Positions 26,796 to 35,982 of a stretch of DNA of 64,000 bases are shown here, piece after piece; the first letter of the stretch is position 1, and each line of letters opens with the position of its first letter. The translations under genes were made by a program, and so were the position numbers. Source of the stretch: Parasulfitobacter algicola (lineage in GTDB: Bacteria > Pseudomonadota > Alphaproteobacteria > Rhodobacterales > Rhodobacteraceae); the NCBI RefSeq assembly GCF_013315265.1, contig NZ_JABUFE010000006.1, positions 124,001-188,000 on the forward strand, written 5' to 3'. The notes under the pieces were generated by a model that saw only the letters and a program-made list of their open reading frames with translations, had not been told where the DNA came from and made no database searches.

Positions 26796-28241
26796 ATGGA
26801 TGCGACTGATATCGGGCTTATCGTCTCGGGCGGGATGCTGGTCATGGTTATACTGGGTATGCGCGTGGGATTTGCCGCCGCCATGGCCGGTGTTGTTGGT
26901 TTAATCTGGATTTTTTGGGCACGCTTCGGATACGATCCCAGTCGGTTTGATCAGGCAATTGTTGTCGCTGTCAAAACCGCAGGCCAAGTGCCGCATTCCA
27001 AAGTGTCCAGCCAAGCGCTTAGCCTGATCCCGACATTTATTCTGATCGGATATCTGGCCTATTACGCAGGCCTGACCAAAGCCTTGTTCGAGGCCGCCAA
27101 AAGATGGGTGGCCTGGGTGCCGGGTGGTCTTGCCGTATCAACTGTTTTTGCAACGGCAGGTTTTGCTGCTGTGTCGGGTGCATCAGTCGCCACATCTGCG
27201 GTTTTCGCACGAATCGCGATCCCCGAAATGCTGAAGATCGGCTATGATAAGCGTTTTGCAGCAGGTGTGGTTGCGGCAGGTGGTACGCTGGCATCCCTTA
27301 TTCCGCCATCCGCCATTCTGGTAATCTATTCGATCATCGTGGAACAGGATGTGGGCAAACTGTTGCTGGCGGGGTTCATCCCTGGGGTCTTTTCAGCAAT
27401 TGTTTATGCGATTTTGATTGTTGGTCTTGCCCTTGCCCTGCCAAATTTCGGCCCCCCCGTCAAAGGCTTTACATGGGGTCAACGCTTTTCATCCTTACTG
27501 CCAGCATTTCCAATTTTCTTCGTCGTCGTGATTATTCTTTTCTTTGTCTATAACCCCATCCCGCAGACGATCACTTTATTCGGCGCAGAAATTGACACGA
27601 TCATTGGCGGGGATGCCTGGGGCACCCCGACCGAAGGTGGCGCGCTTGGTGCATTCGTGGTCTTTATCATGGCCGTTTGGCGCGGAATGCGTTGGCCAGA
27701 ATTAAAATCAGCCCTGCTGGAAACCGCCAAGTTAACTGTGATGATTTTTACAATCATCTGGGGCGTTCTGATCTATGTGCGCTTTTTGGGCTTCGCTGAT
27801 CTGCCAAATGCGTTTTCAGACTGGATCACATCACTTGAATATTCACCGATGTTGATATTGATCATGATCCTGCTCGCCTATGCGGTCTTGGGCATGTTCA
27901 TGGACGCGATCGGGATGCTTTTGCTGACATTGCCGGTGGTTTATCCCGCAGTCATGGCGCTGAACGGTGGTGAATTTGTCAGTGCGGCTGACAGTACATT
28001 CGGCATGTCCGGCCCAATGTGCGCAATCTGGTTCGGGATACTAGTGGTTAAAATGGCAGAATTCTGTCTAATCACGCCCCCCATCGGCCTGAATTGCTTT
28101 GTGGTGGCAGGCGTTCGTGATGATCTAAGTGTTCAAGACGTGTTTAAAGGCGTCACACCGTTTTTTATCGCAGATGGCATTACAATTGCGCTTCTGGTCT
28201 CATTCCCGATGATCGTGTTGTGGTTGCCCAGTCAGGTTTGA
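26796..28241 (+). CDS. TRAP transporter large permease (DctM family)
   Basis: The 481-residue product has at least twelve hydrophobic segments of the DctM fold. Characteristic pieces are SALSLIPTFILIGYLAY-like SQALSLIPTFILIG, ATAGFAAVSGASVATSAVFARI, VVAAGGTLASLIPPSAILVIY and the C-terminal ITPPIGLNCFVVAGV. It is somewhat longer than the usual 425-430 residues; the extra length lies in the central loop (about 255-285, including DTIIGGDAWGTPTEGGALG). It catalyses substrate uptake with DctP and DctQ. Its stop is 8 bp from the stop of the convergent aglK-like gene. Confidence 0.9.
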   Translation: MDATDIGLIVSGGMLVMVILGMRVGFAAAMAGVVGLIWIFWARFGYDPSRFDQAIVVAVKTAGQVPHSKVSSQALSLIPTFILIGYLAYYAGLTKALFEAAKRWVAWVPGGLAVSTVFATAGFAAVSGASVATSAVFARIAIPEMLKIGYDKRFAAGVVAAGGTLASLIPPSAILVIYSIIVEQDVGKLLLAGFIPGVFSAIVYAILIVGLALALPNFGPPVKGFTWGQRFSSLLPAFPIFFVVVIILFFVYNPIPQTITLFGAEIDTIIGGDAWGTPTEGGALGAFVVFIMAVWRGMRWPELKSALLETAKLTVMIFTIIWGVLIYVRFLGFADLPNAFSDWITSLEYSPMLILIMILLAYAVLGMFMDAIGMLLLTLPVVYPAVMALNGGEFVSAADSTFGMSGPMCAIWFGILVVKMAEFCLITPPIGLNCFVVAGVRDDLSVQDVFKGVTPFFIADGITIALLVSFPMIVLWLPSQV

Positions 28242-28249
28242 TTGGCCCC

Positions 28250-29347
28250 TTAGCGATACAAAAGTGACTGACCATTGGCGAACAGGTGAATTTTGTCTGG
28301 GTTTGCAGTCATCTTAAGCGTCTTGCCGCGTATGCCTGCATGAATGCCAAGCAGTTTCGCAATCACAGAGTCATGTTCCGGGGCTGATTTGGCGAAATAG
28401 ATTAACGTGACTTCACCCAAGGCTTCCTTGAAATCCACTACGCCTTCGAACGCATAATCATCGCCGTCGGTGGCGATCATATCCTCGGGACGAATACCAA
28501 CATTCACCTTAAGGCCTTTATCGCCCTCTTGCGTGGGGATATCGACACGTAACAGACCATTGCCTTCGGGCATATGCACCAATGTTTGCGGGCCTGTTTC
28601 GGCTATTTCACCGGCCAACAGGTTCATCTGGGGCGATCCGATGAATTGCGCCACGAATTCGTTTTCTGGGCGTTCATACAGATCCAACGGTGTTCCCACC
28701 TGTGCAATACCTTTGTTGGCCAAAACAACGATCCGACTGGCCAGCGTCATCGCTTCGACCTGATCGTGCGTCACATAGATCATGGTACTGTCTGGCATCG
28801 CTTCTTTTAACTGCGCGATCTCGATCCGGGTGGCGACCCGCAATGCTGCATCAAGGTTTGAAAGCGGTTCATCGAACAAATACACTTTTGGATCGCGCAC
28901 AATCGCGCGGCCAATAGCAACACGCTGACGCTGACCGCCTGACAAGGCTTTGGGCAACCGGTCCAGATATTCACCCAATTGCAGCGCATTGGCAGCGCGG
29001 TCAACGGACTCTTGAATTTCGGCTTTGGTTTTACCCGCCAACTTTAGCGCAAAGGCCATGTTATCGCGCACGGTCATATGCGGATAAAGCGCATAGGATT
29101 GAAACACCATCGCGATACCACGCTGTGACGGGGGCACGTCATTCACAACAGTTCCGTCGATTTCAAGCGTGCCATCAGATATCTTTTCCAGCCCAGCAAT
29201 CATTCGCAAAAGCGTAGATTTACCGCACCCCGATGGACCAACAAAGACAATCAGTTCACCGGTTTGGATATCAAGGTTGATATCTTTCAACACTTCAACC
29301 GTGCCACCATAGACTTTGGCGACGTTGCTTAGCTTAAGATCAGCCAT
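28250..29347 (-). CDS. aglK: Alpha-glucoside ABC transporter ATPase
   Basis: This 365-residue protein is the ATP-binding subunit of a MalK/UgpC-type sugar importer. It has Walker A VGPSGCGKST (about 36-45), the Q-loop MVFQSYALYP, signature LSGGQRQRVAIGRA, Walker B VYLFDEPLSNLDA, and the C-terminal TOBE/regulatory domain (about 240-365). I start at ATG 29347, which has GGGAGG upstream; the longer frame runs into the preceding gene. It is the last gene of the unit aglE-aglF-aglG-aglA-aglK, whose order matches the alpha-glucoside operon of Sinorhizobium, so the symbol rests on context. Confidence 0.88.
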   Translation of the reverse strand: MADLKLSNVAKVYGGTVEVLKDINLDIQTGELIVFVGPSGCGKSTLLRMIAGLEKISDGTLEIDGTVVNDVPPSQRGIAMVFQSYALYPHMTVRDNMAFALKLAGKTKAEIQESVDRAANALQLGEYLDRLPKALSGGQRQRVAIGRAIVRDPKVYLFDEPLSNLDAALRVATRIEIAQLKEAMPDSTMIYVTHDQVEAMTLASRIVVLANKGIAQVGTPLDLYERPENEFVAQFIGSPQMNLLAGEIAETGPQTLVHMPEGNGLLRVDIPTQEGDKGLKVNVGIRPEDMIATDGDDYAFEGVVDFKEALGEVTLIYFAKSAPEHDSVIAKLLGIHAGIRGKTLKMTANPDKIHLFANGQSLLYR

Positions 29348-29375
29348 GCGGTTTCCCTCCCCCTTTTTTTGTTTC

Positions 29376-31037
29376 TTATGTCTTCCGAAGCGCCAGATGT
29401 GGCTGCCACGGCCCAAGATGTAATTTCCCGTCAGCACTTACGCCGGCACTGCCAAGTTCGGCCCCGATTTGTTGCCACTTGCCTTTAGGCAATTCAAAAT
29501 CAGACGGTGTGTCGCTTAGATTGAACGCGCAGAATATTTCTTCGTTGGCATGCGTGCGTGTAAAGTAAAGAACGTCGCCCAAGACACTGACTTTGCTTTG
29601 TTTTCCCTTAATCAACGCAGGATGGGTCTTGCGAAAAGCAATCGCGCGTCGATAATGATGCAAAATCGCAGCCGGATCATGTTCTTGTGCCGAAACAGAG
29701 CGGTTCAGGTGATCGTGACTCACTGGCAACCAGGGCGTTCCACTGGTTGTAAAACCACCGTTTTGATTTGACGGTTCCCACACCATGGGCGTGCGACAGC
29801 CATCGCGTCCTTTGAATTCGGGCCAGAATTCGATGCCATATGGATCTTGCAGATCTTCAAATGCAACATCAGCCTCGGGCAATCCAAGTTCTTCGCCTTG
29901 ATACAGACACACGGACCCGCGCAGGGAGAGGATCAGCGTGGCAAACAAACGTTGCGCCGCAGGCGTCAGATCCCACCGGGTGACGTGACGTATGACGTCA
30001 TGATTGGAAAAAGCCCAACAGGCCCATCCAGTCGGTGCCACGTCGTCAAGTTTTCCAAAAACATCTGCGACGCGCTTTGCTGTCAGCTGATCTTTTGCAA
30101 GAAACTCAAAGGCATAGCACATATGAACGAAATCATCACCCGCTGTGTATTGCCCTAAAATCTCAAGCCCGAATTGCGCATCACCCACTTCGCCCACTGT
30201 TGTCGTACCGGGGTATTCATCTAGAAGTGCGCGGTACTTCCGAAGAAACTCAAGGTTTTCCGGTTGGTTTTTGGAATACAGATGCCGCTGGTGATTATAA
30301 GGATTCACCGAAGGCGCGATGTTGGCATTGCGTTCTTCGGGCGGCAATGCCGGGTTATCGCGCAATTCCTTGTCTGCGAAATAAAAGTTAATCGTATCCA
30401 GCCTGAAGCCATCCACACCGCGATCCAGCCAAAACCGTGTGACGTCCAGCAAAGCCTGTTGCACATCAGGGTTGTGGAAGTTCAGATCGGGCTGCGACAC
30501 TAGGAAATTATGCAGATAGTATTGCTCGCGCCGCGCATCCCATTGCCAAGCCGAACCGCCAAAGATTGATAACCAGTTATTAGGCGGCGTTCCATCAGGT
30601 TTCGGATCTGCCCAGACATACCAGTCAGATTTCGGATCATCGTGGCTTTGGCGCGATTGTTCAAACCAGGCATGTTGATCTGACGTGTGGCTGAGCACCA
30701 GATCAATCATCACCTTCAGTCCAAACTTATGTGCCGTGTCCACAACCGCATCAAAATCAGCCAGACTGCCAAACATCGGATCAACATCGCAATAATCACT
30801 AACGTCATACCCGAAATCCTTCATCGGTGATGTGAAGAACGGCGAAATCCAGATCGCATCCACACCAAGCGACGCGATATAGGGCAAACGCTGCACGATC
30901 CCCAACAAATCCCCGATACCATCGCCGTTGCTGTCTTGGTAACTGCGCGGATAGATCTGATAGATCACCGCCCCGCGCCACCAATCATTATCGACTTTCC
31001 GCGATGAACCCGCTTGCATATCAGCCACCACATTCAT
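29376..31037 (-). CDS. aglA: GH13 alpha-glucosidase
   Basis: The 553-residue enzyme hydrolyses imported alpha-glucosides such as maltose, sucrose or trehalose to glucose. It carries the GH13 subfamily features: WWRGAVIYQIYPRSYQDSNG, DLVLSHTSDQHAWF, the nucleophile Asp in DGFRLDTINF, the acid/base Glu in TTVGEVGD, and the third acid in WAFSNHDVIRH. No signal peptide is present, so it works in the cytoplasm. The start at ATG 31037 lies 15 bp after the aglG stop. The enzyme sits between permease and ATPase genes, which is typical of this operon. Confidence 0.92.
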   Translation of the reverse strand: MNVVADMQAGSSRKVDNDWWRGAVIYQIYPRSYQDSNGDGIGDLLGIVQRLPYIASLGVDAIWISPFFTSPMKDFGYDVSDYCDVDPMFGSLADFDAVVDTAHKFGLKVMIDLVLSHTSDQHAWFEQSRQSHDDPKSDWYVWADPKPDGTPPNNWLSIFGGSAWQWDARREQYYLHNFLVSQPDLNFHNPDVQQALLDVTRFWLDRGVDGFRLDTINFYFADKELRDNPALPPEERNANIAPSVNPYNHQRHLYSKNQPENLEFLRKYRALLDEYPGTTTVGEVGDAQFGLEILGQYTAGDDFVHMCYAFEFLAKDQLTAKRVADVFGKLDDVAPTGWACWAFSNHDVIRHVTRWDLTPAAQRLFATLILSLRGSVCLYQGEELGLPEADVAFEDLQDPYGIEFWPEFKGRDGCRTPMVWEPSNQNGGFTTSGTPWLPVSHDHLNRSVSAQEHDPAAILHHYRRAIAFRKTHPALIKGKQSKVSVLGDVLYFTRTHANEEIFCAFNLSDTPSDFELPKGKWQQIGAELGSAGVSADGKLHLGPWQPHLALRKT

Positions 31038-31051
31038 GTTGTCAGAACCCT

Positions 31052-32275
31052 TTATTTTACCGAACCAGCCAATAGGCCGCGCACCAGGTAACGTTGCATT
31101 GTAAAGAAAACGATCAGCGGGACAGCGATTGACACAAATGCCGCTGTCGCCAGAATATCCCAATCCCCTCCGCGTGAGCCAAGCAGGTCATCCGCGATTT
31201 TGACTGTCATCACCTTGGTCTCGGCCGAGGATGGCAAGAACACTTTCGCCACCAACAGATCATTCCATGTCCAAAGAAACTGGAAAATCGCAAAGCTGGC
31301 CAATGCAGGAAATGACAGGGGCAAAACGATTTTCATGAAAACCTGAAAGTCAGTGGCCCCGTCAACCTTGGCGCTTTCGATAATATCACGCGGTAGGCCG
31401 ACCATGTAATTTCGCAATAGATAAATCGCCAGCGGCAGTCCGAACCCGGTATGCGCAAGCCATATGCCCACAAAACTTTGCCCGATACCCACCTGATTAT
31501 GCAGGTTCAAAAGCGGCACCAATGCCAACTGCAACGGCACAACCAGTAAGCCCACGACAGCCGCAATCAACAGACCGCGCCCCGGAAATTCCATCCATGC
31601 CAATGCATAGGCGGCAAACGCAGCAATCAGGATCGGGATGATCGTGGCAGGAATAGTAACGGTGAATGTGTTGACAAAGTTTATGAACAACCCTTCGTCG
31701 GCAAATAAAAGTTGTCGAAACGTCTGCCCTTGCTCAATAGCGTTTTTGCGTTCCAGTTCATTTTTGCCCGTCAAAACAGTGGCATAGTTATTCAACGTCA
31801 GATCTGGCGGCGTTTCCGCCAGAATATAAATACGTGGGCCCTGGCCAGAAAACTCTTCTGCATTTTCTGCCCGAAAGCTGCCATCAGTGTTCACAGTCAA
31901 AGTGCCGCCGCGACGCAATTCAACCGTTTCACCAGCGGTATATTGCGAAGGTGCTGCCCCGCGCGTGCCAAAGGCAATCACTGTTCCTTCGCCATCGGGA
32001 AATCTGTCTGCAACTTCAGCATCTGCAAAGATATTGCCTTCGATCACGTAAAGCCCGTTTTGCTGTTCCATACCGCTGGTCGAGGCACGTCCGCGAAAAG
32101 TCAGATCAACGGAAAAAGGGGCCTGCCACCACCCCGATGCGCTGATCTGATCACGATCCCGAAACGAAGACACTAGCAACCCCACTGTTGGGATCAGCCA
32201 AAGCAAGACCAGTACAACAACACTTATATTAACCGCCCAACCAAGGCTGGATTTGGTTCCTGCATTATTATCCAT
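31052..32275 (-). CDS. aglG: Alpha-glucoside ABC transporter permease AglG
   Basis: The 407-residue permease has one membrane segment near the N-terminus (about 15-35), a large periplasmic insertion (about 36-190) rich in beta-strand sequence, and five further segments. The EAA loop is present (ESAKVDGATDFQVFMKIVLPLSFPA: key residues EA-like, DGA, Gly-equivalent position and LP), which contacts the ATPase. The long insertion after the first segment is a known peculiarity of AglG-type permeases and explains its length compared with the usual 280 residues of MalG. It starts 15 bp after the aglF stop. Confidence 0.88.
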   Translation of the reverse strand: MDNNAGTKSSLGWAVNISVVVLVLLWLIPTVGLLVSSFRDRDQISASGWWQAPFSVDLTFRGRASTSGMEQQNGLYVIEGNIFADAEVADRFPDGEGTVIAFGTRGAAPSQYTAGETVELRRGGTLTVNTDGSFRAENAEEFSGQGPRIYILAETPPDLTLNNYATVLTGKNELERKNAIEQGQTFRQLLFADEGLFINFVNTFTVTIPATIIPILIAAFAAYALAWMEFPGRGLLIAAVVGLLVVPLQLALVPLLNLHNQVGIGQSFVGIWLAHTGFGLPLAIYLLRNYMVGLPRDIIESAKVDGATDFQVFMKIVLPLSFPALASFAIFQFLWTWNDLLVAKVFLPSSAETKVMTVKIADDLLGSRGGDWDILATAAFVSIAVPLIVFFTMQRYLVRGLLAGSVK

Positions 32276-32290
32276 ATCGTGATCCTTTCC

Positions 32291-33268
32291 CTAGCGCATT
32301 TCTTTGCGGGCCTGGACAATGTTCCAGATCATCACAGGTAAAACGACCAACATAATCACAAAGGCCACAGCCGTCGCGCGTCCATCGTCACGGAACATGT
32401 AACTCATCATATAACTGGGCAGAATTTGGGTGCCGAAATTCCCGCTCGTCATCGTATAAACGATATCGAAAACCTTAAGCACAAGGATGGTGATTGTCGT
32501 CCAGACAACCATAATTGTCCCAACAATTTGCGGCACTTTGATCTTAAAGAAAATCTGTACGGGGCCAGCGCCATCAATGATCGCCGCCTCTATCGTTTCT
32601 TCGGGAATACCACGCAACGCCCCTGACAGGATGACCATGGCAAAGCCCGTCTGGATCCAGATCAGGATCACCATCAGAAAGAAGTTATTCCAAAACGGGA
32701 TCAGCATGATGTCGACCGGCTCACCACCAAAAAAGACAATGATTGCATTAATCAAACCAATATCGGGATTGTTCGAATAGACCATTTTCCAGATCAGTGA
32801 TGCGCCTACAAAAGAAATCGCCATCGGCATAAAGATCAAAGATTTGGCGATGTTGCCCCAGCTTAGCCTGTCGGTCAGTTGTGCGACCAGAAGACCCAGA
32901 AAAGTCGACATTGCAGGCACAACCAGAACCCAAAGCAGATTGTTCACGAAAGCCTCGCGGAATTCGGCATCGCCAAACATTGATGTATAGTTTCCAAACC
33001 AGATGAATTCATCGCCTGCGCGATTGAACAGCGACCTGTAGAACGATCCGACCACAGGATAGACCAAATAAAGGCCCAGGGCCAAAACCGCAGGCATCAG
33101 AAACAGCCATGGTCGAATTCTGTTGGCACGATTTATATTGCGGCCAATGTTCGGACCCGATGCGGGGTAAAGCACCTTATCCAGAAACAGGTTTGAGGCA
33201 TAAAAATACCCAACACACCCACCAACACCGATCAGGATCGTCAATACACCTTGCAAAAGCGGGGACAT
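32291..33268 (-). CDS. aglF: Alpha-glucoside ABC transporter permease AglF
   Basis: The 325-residue permease has an extra N-terminal membrane segment (about 6-28) followed by the MalF-type core (about 55-325) with six segments. Its EAA loop is GIPEETIEAAIIDGAGPVQI followed by FFKIKVPQI, the contact for AglK. It pairs with AglG to form the translocation channel. The gene lies 65 bp downstream of aglE and 15 bp upstream of aglG. The N-terminal MSPLLQGVLTILIGVGG is similar to AglF proteins of other alphaproteobacteria as I remember them. Confidence 0.88.
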   Translation of the reverse strand: MSPLLQGVLTILIGVGGCVGYFYASNLFLDKVLYPASGPNIGRNINRANRIRPWLFLMPAVLALGLYLVYPVVGSFYRSLFNRAGDEFIWFGNYTSMFGDAEFREAFVNNLLWVLVVPAMSTFLGLLVAQLTDRLSWGNIAKSLIFMPMAISFVGASLIWKMVYSNNPDIGLINAIIVFFGGEPVDIMLIPFWNNFFLMVILIWIQTGFAMVILSGALRGIPEETIEAAIIDGAGPVQIFFKIKVPQIVGTIMVVWTTITILVLKVFDIVYTMTSGNFGTQILPSYMMSYMFRDDGRATAVAFVIMLVVLPVMIWNIVQARKEMR

Positions 33269-33333
33269 GGCGCGATCTCCTTGGTTTTGAATTCAAGGGG
33301 TCACGGGCTGATCGTGCAGCCCGTGATAAAGTC

Positions 33334-34689
33334 TTATTGGATTGAATTCCAGCGTTGCTGAACTTCGCCAGCCACAGTGGCCGCGTCTGAACCTGAACTA
33401 TAATCGATCATCGCTTTCCAAAACGCGCCCGATCCAATTTCACCCGGCATAAGGTCGGATCCATCAAATCGGAATGTCGTCGCATTCAGCAATACATCGC
33501 CCAAAGCGCGGTTTGTATCGTTTGAATAAAGCTCTGTGTTGACGCCCTTGTGGGGGGTCAAGAACCCGGACAACGCCATCCACGTTTCATGCGCGATGGG
33601 TGTTTTCAGGTATTCAATCAGCGCCCGGGCGCCTTCGCTGTCGTTAGTGATCGACCACATCGTTCCCGCGCCAAGAACGGGGTTACCTAAGTCTTGTTCG
33701 GCATAGGATGGGAAGTAGAAAAAATCGACATCCACGCCCATTTCAGTTCCGTCAGGAAAGAATGTCGGGATAAAAGACGCCTGACGGTGCATGTAGCATT
33801 TCGGCGGAAGCGTGAATAACCCGCCTGCACTGTCGCGAAAATCGATTGTGACAATCGAAGATGCGTCGCCGTCAACATAGTCATCATTACGCGCGAAATA
33901 TCCGAACTCCTCGATCGCCGCCACAACGCGGGGATCATCAAACGGAATTTCATTGCTGACCCACTGGTCATAGACTTCAGGCGGTTGCGTCCGCAGCATC
34001 ATATCTTCGACCCAATCGGTGGCAGGCCACCCCTTGGCAGCGCCCGAATCCAGGCCAATACACCATGGGGTTGCACCATCTTCGACGATCAGATCGGTTA
34101 GCTCTTTCAGCTCTTCCATCGTTTGGGGGATATCATAGCCAGCCTCATCAAACTGTTCTGGGGAATACCAAACCAGCGATTTTAGGTCGACTTTGTAAAA
34201 GAAACCGAACAGCTGATCTTCACCGCTCTCATTCGCAAATGTCGCAAGATCAACCCAGGAATCGCCGGCTGCATAATTCTCGGTCAGCCAGTCAGCTGTG
34301 GCGTCATCAAGGGGGGCCACAAGTCCCTGCCCCGCCAGATCTGAGGCCAGACCCGGCTGCGGAAACACCGCAACATTTGGTGCAGAATTGGCGCGTGCAG
34401 AAATGACGATATCGTTTTCAAAGCTTTCGGAGCCGGAATAGTTGACCGTTGCCCCGGTTGCCTCTTCAAAATAGGACAGAACTTGCGTCACAAGATCATT
34501 GTCAGCACCGGTCCAAGGGCCAGTTACTGTGACTATTTGTCCGCTAAGGTCATATTGATCTGCAAACGCAGTATAACTGTCCCAGTTGAAATCCCCATAA
34601 CCGATGTCAAATGGCAAATCGGCGACGGCTTGTGACGCACTTAAGCCAAATGCACATATAACGGCCCCCGAACAGAGCAGATGTTTCAT
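33334..34689 (-). CDS. aglE: Alpha-glucoside ABC transporter binding protein AglE
   Basis: The 451-residue periplasmic binding protein has a signal peptide (MKHLLCSGAVICAFGLSASQAVA) and a family-1 extracellular solute-binding fold. Recognisable parts are QIVTVTGPWTGADNDLV, VAVFPQPGLASDLAGQG, VDLKSLVWYSPEQFDEAGYD and GWPATDWVEDMMLR. Trp-rich and Asp residues in these strands are typical of maltose-type sugar sites. I start at ATG 34689 behind GGAGGATAT; the track upstream has no signal-like sequence. It is the first gene of the agl unit, next to the operator region shared with aglR. Confidence 0.9.
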   Translation of the reverse strand: MKHLLCSGAVICAFGLSASQAVADLPFDIGYGDFNWDSYTAFADQYDLSGQIVTVTGPWTGADNDLVTQVLSYFEEATGATVNYSGSESFENDIVISARANSAPNVAVFPQPGLASDLAGQGLVAPLDDATADWLTENYAAGDSWVDLATFANESGEDQLFGFFYKVDLKSLVWYSPEQFDEAGYDIPQTMEELKELTDLIVEDGATPWCIGLDSGAAKGWPATDWVEDMMLRTQPPEVYDQWVSNEIPFDDPRVVAAIEEFGYFARNDDYVDGDASSIVTIDFRDSAGGLFTLPPKCYMHRQASFIPTFFPDGTEMGVDVDFFYFPSYAEQDLGNPVLGAGTMWSITNDSEGARALIEYLKTPIAHETWMALSGFLTPHKGVNTELYSNDTNRALGDVLLNATTFRFDGSDLMPGEIGSGAFWKAMIDYSSGSDAATVAGEVQQRWNSIQ

Positions 34690-34755
34690 GATATCCTCCC
34701 AGATCGCAGAGATTCCCCTGCATTTTAAAAAAGTCCAAAACGCCGGAATCATTTG

Positions 34756-34765
34756 AAAGCGCTTT
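34756..34765. promoter_or_regulatory. AglR operator candidate 1 (aglE side)
   Basis: AAAGCGCTTT is a perfect 10-bp palindrome with the central CG typical of LacI-family operators. It lies 67 bp before the aglE start. The 12-mer AAAGCGCTTTGG is repeated at 34924, 168 bp away. Between the two, GGTTAAC (34766-34772) and GTTAACC (34791-34797) form an inverted repeat, and GTTAGCGTTAAC is a further weak LacI-like half-match. Confidence 0.7.
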
Positions 34766-34923
34766 GGTTAACACCCAAAGTGACGTTAGCGTTAACCATC
34801 TGTCAATGCCCTAGGTTGAATTACTTTTTAAAACAGGACTTTCTTTGCAGCTGCAGAAAGACGATGTAGGTATTATTTTATTTTGACCGAATGATTTTAG
34901 ATTGATATTGCAGACAGGTAATA

Positions 34924-34933
34924 AAAGCGCTTT
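34924..34933. promoter_or_regulatory. AglR operator candidate 2 (aglR side)
   Basis: The second perfect AAAGCGCTTT lies 14 bp before the aglR start and would block its own transcription or translation start region. The same 12-mer occurs at the aglE side. A two-site layout 168 bp apart would allow DNA looping by a LacI-type tetramer or two dimers. Confidence 0.7.
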
Positions 34934-34946
34934 GGTGTGTTATCTT

Positions 34947-35975
34947 ATGAATTTGAAAGAACTGGCTGAAAATCTTGGATTGTCACAAACAACGGTAAGC
35001 CGCGCGCTAAATGGCTATCCAGAGGTAAGTGAAGCCACCCGCGTGCGTGTCCTGCAAGCCGCTGAGCAATATAACTATCGTCCGAACACCCGCGCCAAAG
35101 GCCTTGCGACGGGGCGATCAATGGCCATCGGTCACGTTATTTCAACCTCAACCAAAACTGAATTAGTTAACCCGATTTTCGCTGATTTCATTGCCGGTGC
35201 CGGCGAAACCTATGCGAAAAATGGCTATGACATGCTGTTGTCAATTGTTTCTGACGATGAAGAGGCGCGCGTGTATCGTGATCTGAAAGCCAAGGGTACA
35301 ATTGACGGCATTATTATTCATGCCCCTAAGGTCAACGATTTACGCATCCCCTTACTACAGCAGCTTGATTTGCCTTTTCTGGTACATGGCCGATCATCCC
35401 GCGGCAGTTCTGATTATGCCTGGGTTGATGTGAACAATGAACAGGCCTTTCAGCGCGCAACTGAATTTCTGCTGGACTTGGGGCATACAAGAATTGCCCT
35501 TGTGAACGGCGATGAAAACATAGATTTCGCGAAAAAACGTCGTGACGGTTTTCTAAGTGCGATGAAAACTCGGGGCGTTGATGTTCGGCCTGATCTTATG
35601 CGGTCCGACGACATGACAGAAGTTCATGGCTATGTGTCTGCCAAAGATATGCTCGCCTTTGACGTCCCGCCCACTGCGTTTTTAGTGGCCTCAACCATCA
35701 CAGCTTATGGGGTACGCCGCGCGATTGAAGAAAGTGGCAAAGTGATGGGCCGCGAAATATCTGTAATCACCTATGATGACGCCCTTAGCTATTTCCGCAA
35801 TGGTAATGAGGTGCCCGTTTTCACCGCGACACGATCATCCGTACAGGAAGCCGGGCGCATATCGGCCGAACTTTTACTTGAAATGATCGCCAATCCGGGC
35901 TTGGGTCCGCAGCAAAGACTGCTGGAAGCACAGCTCGTCATTGGAAAATCAACGGCACCTGCCCCTAAGGACTAA
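34947..35975 (+). CDS. aglR: LacI-family transcriptional regulator of the agl genes
   Basis: The 342-residue regulator has an N-terminal helix-turn-helix (MNLKELAENLGLSQTTVSRA, with the LacI hinge NYRPNTRAKGLATGRS at about 42-58). It then has a periplasmic-binding-protein-like sugar-sensing domain (about 62-340). I start at ATG 34947, because LacI family proteins begin directly with this helix. It is divergent from aglE, and an AAAGCGCTTT palindrome lies in each promoter, so it probably represses both units until an alpha-glucoside or glucose derivative binds. It is followed by glk after 7 bp. Confidence 0.88.
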   Translation: MNLKELAENLGLSQTTVSRALNGYPEVSEATRVRVLQAAEQYNYRPNTRAKGLATGRSMAIGHVISTSTKTELVNPIFADFIAGAGETYAKNGYDMLLSIVSDDEEARVYRDLKAKGTIDGIIIHAPKVNDLRIPLLQQLDLPFLVHGRSSRGSSDYAWVDVNNEQAFQRATEFLLDLGHTRIALVNGDENIDFAKKRRDGFLSAMKTRGVDVRPDLMRSDDMTEVHGYVSAKDMLAFDVPPTAFLVASTITAYGVRRAIEESGKVMGREISVITYDDALSYFRNGNEVPVFTATRSSVQEAGRISAELLLEMIANPGLGPQQRLLEAQLVIGKSTAPAPKD

Positions 35976-35982
35976 AATTTTC

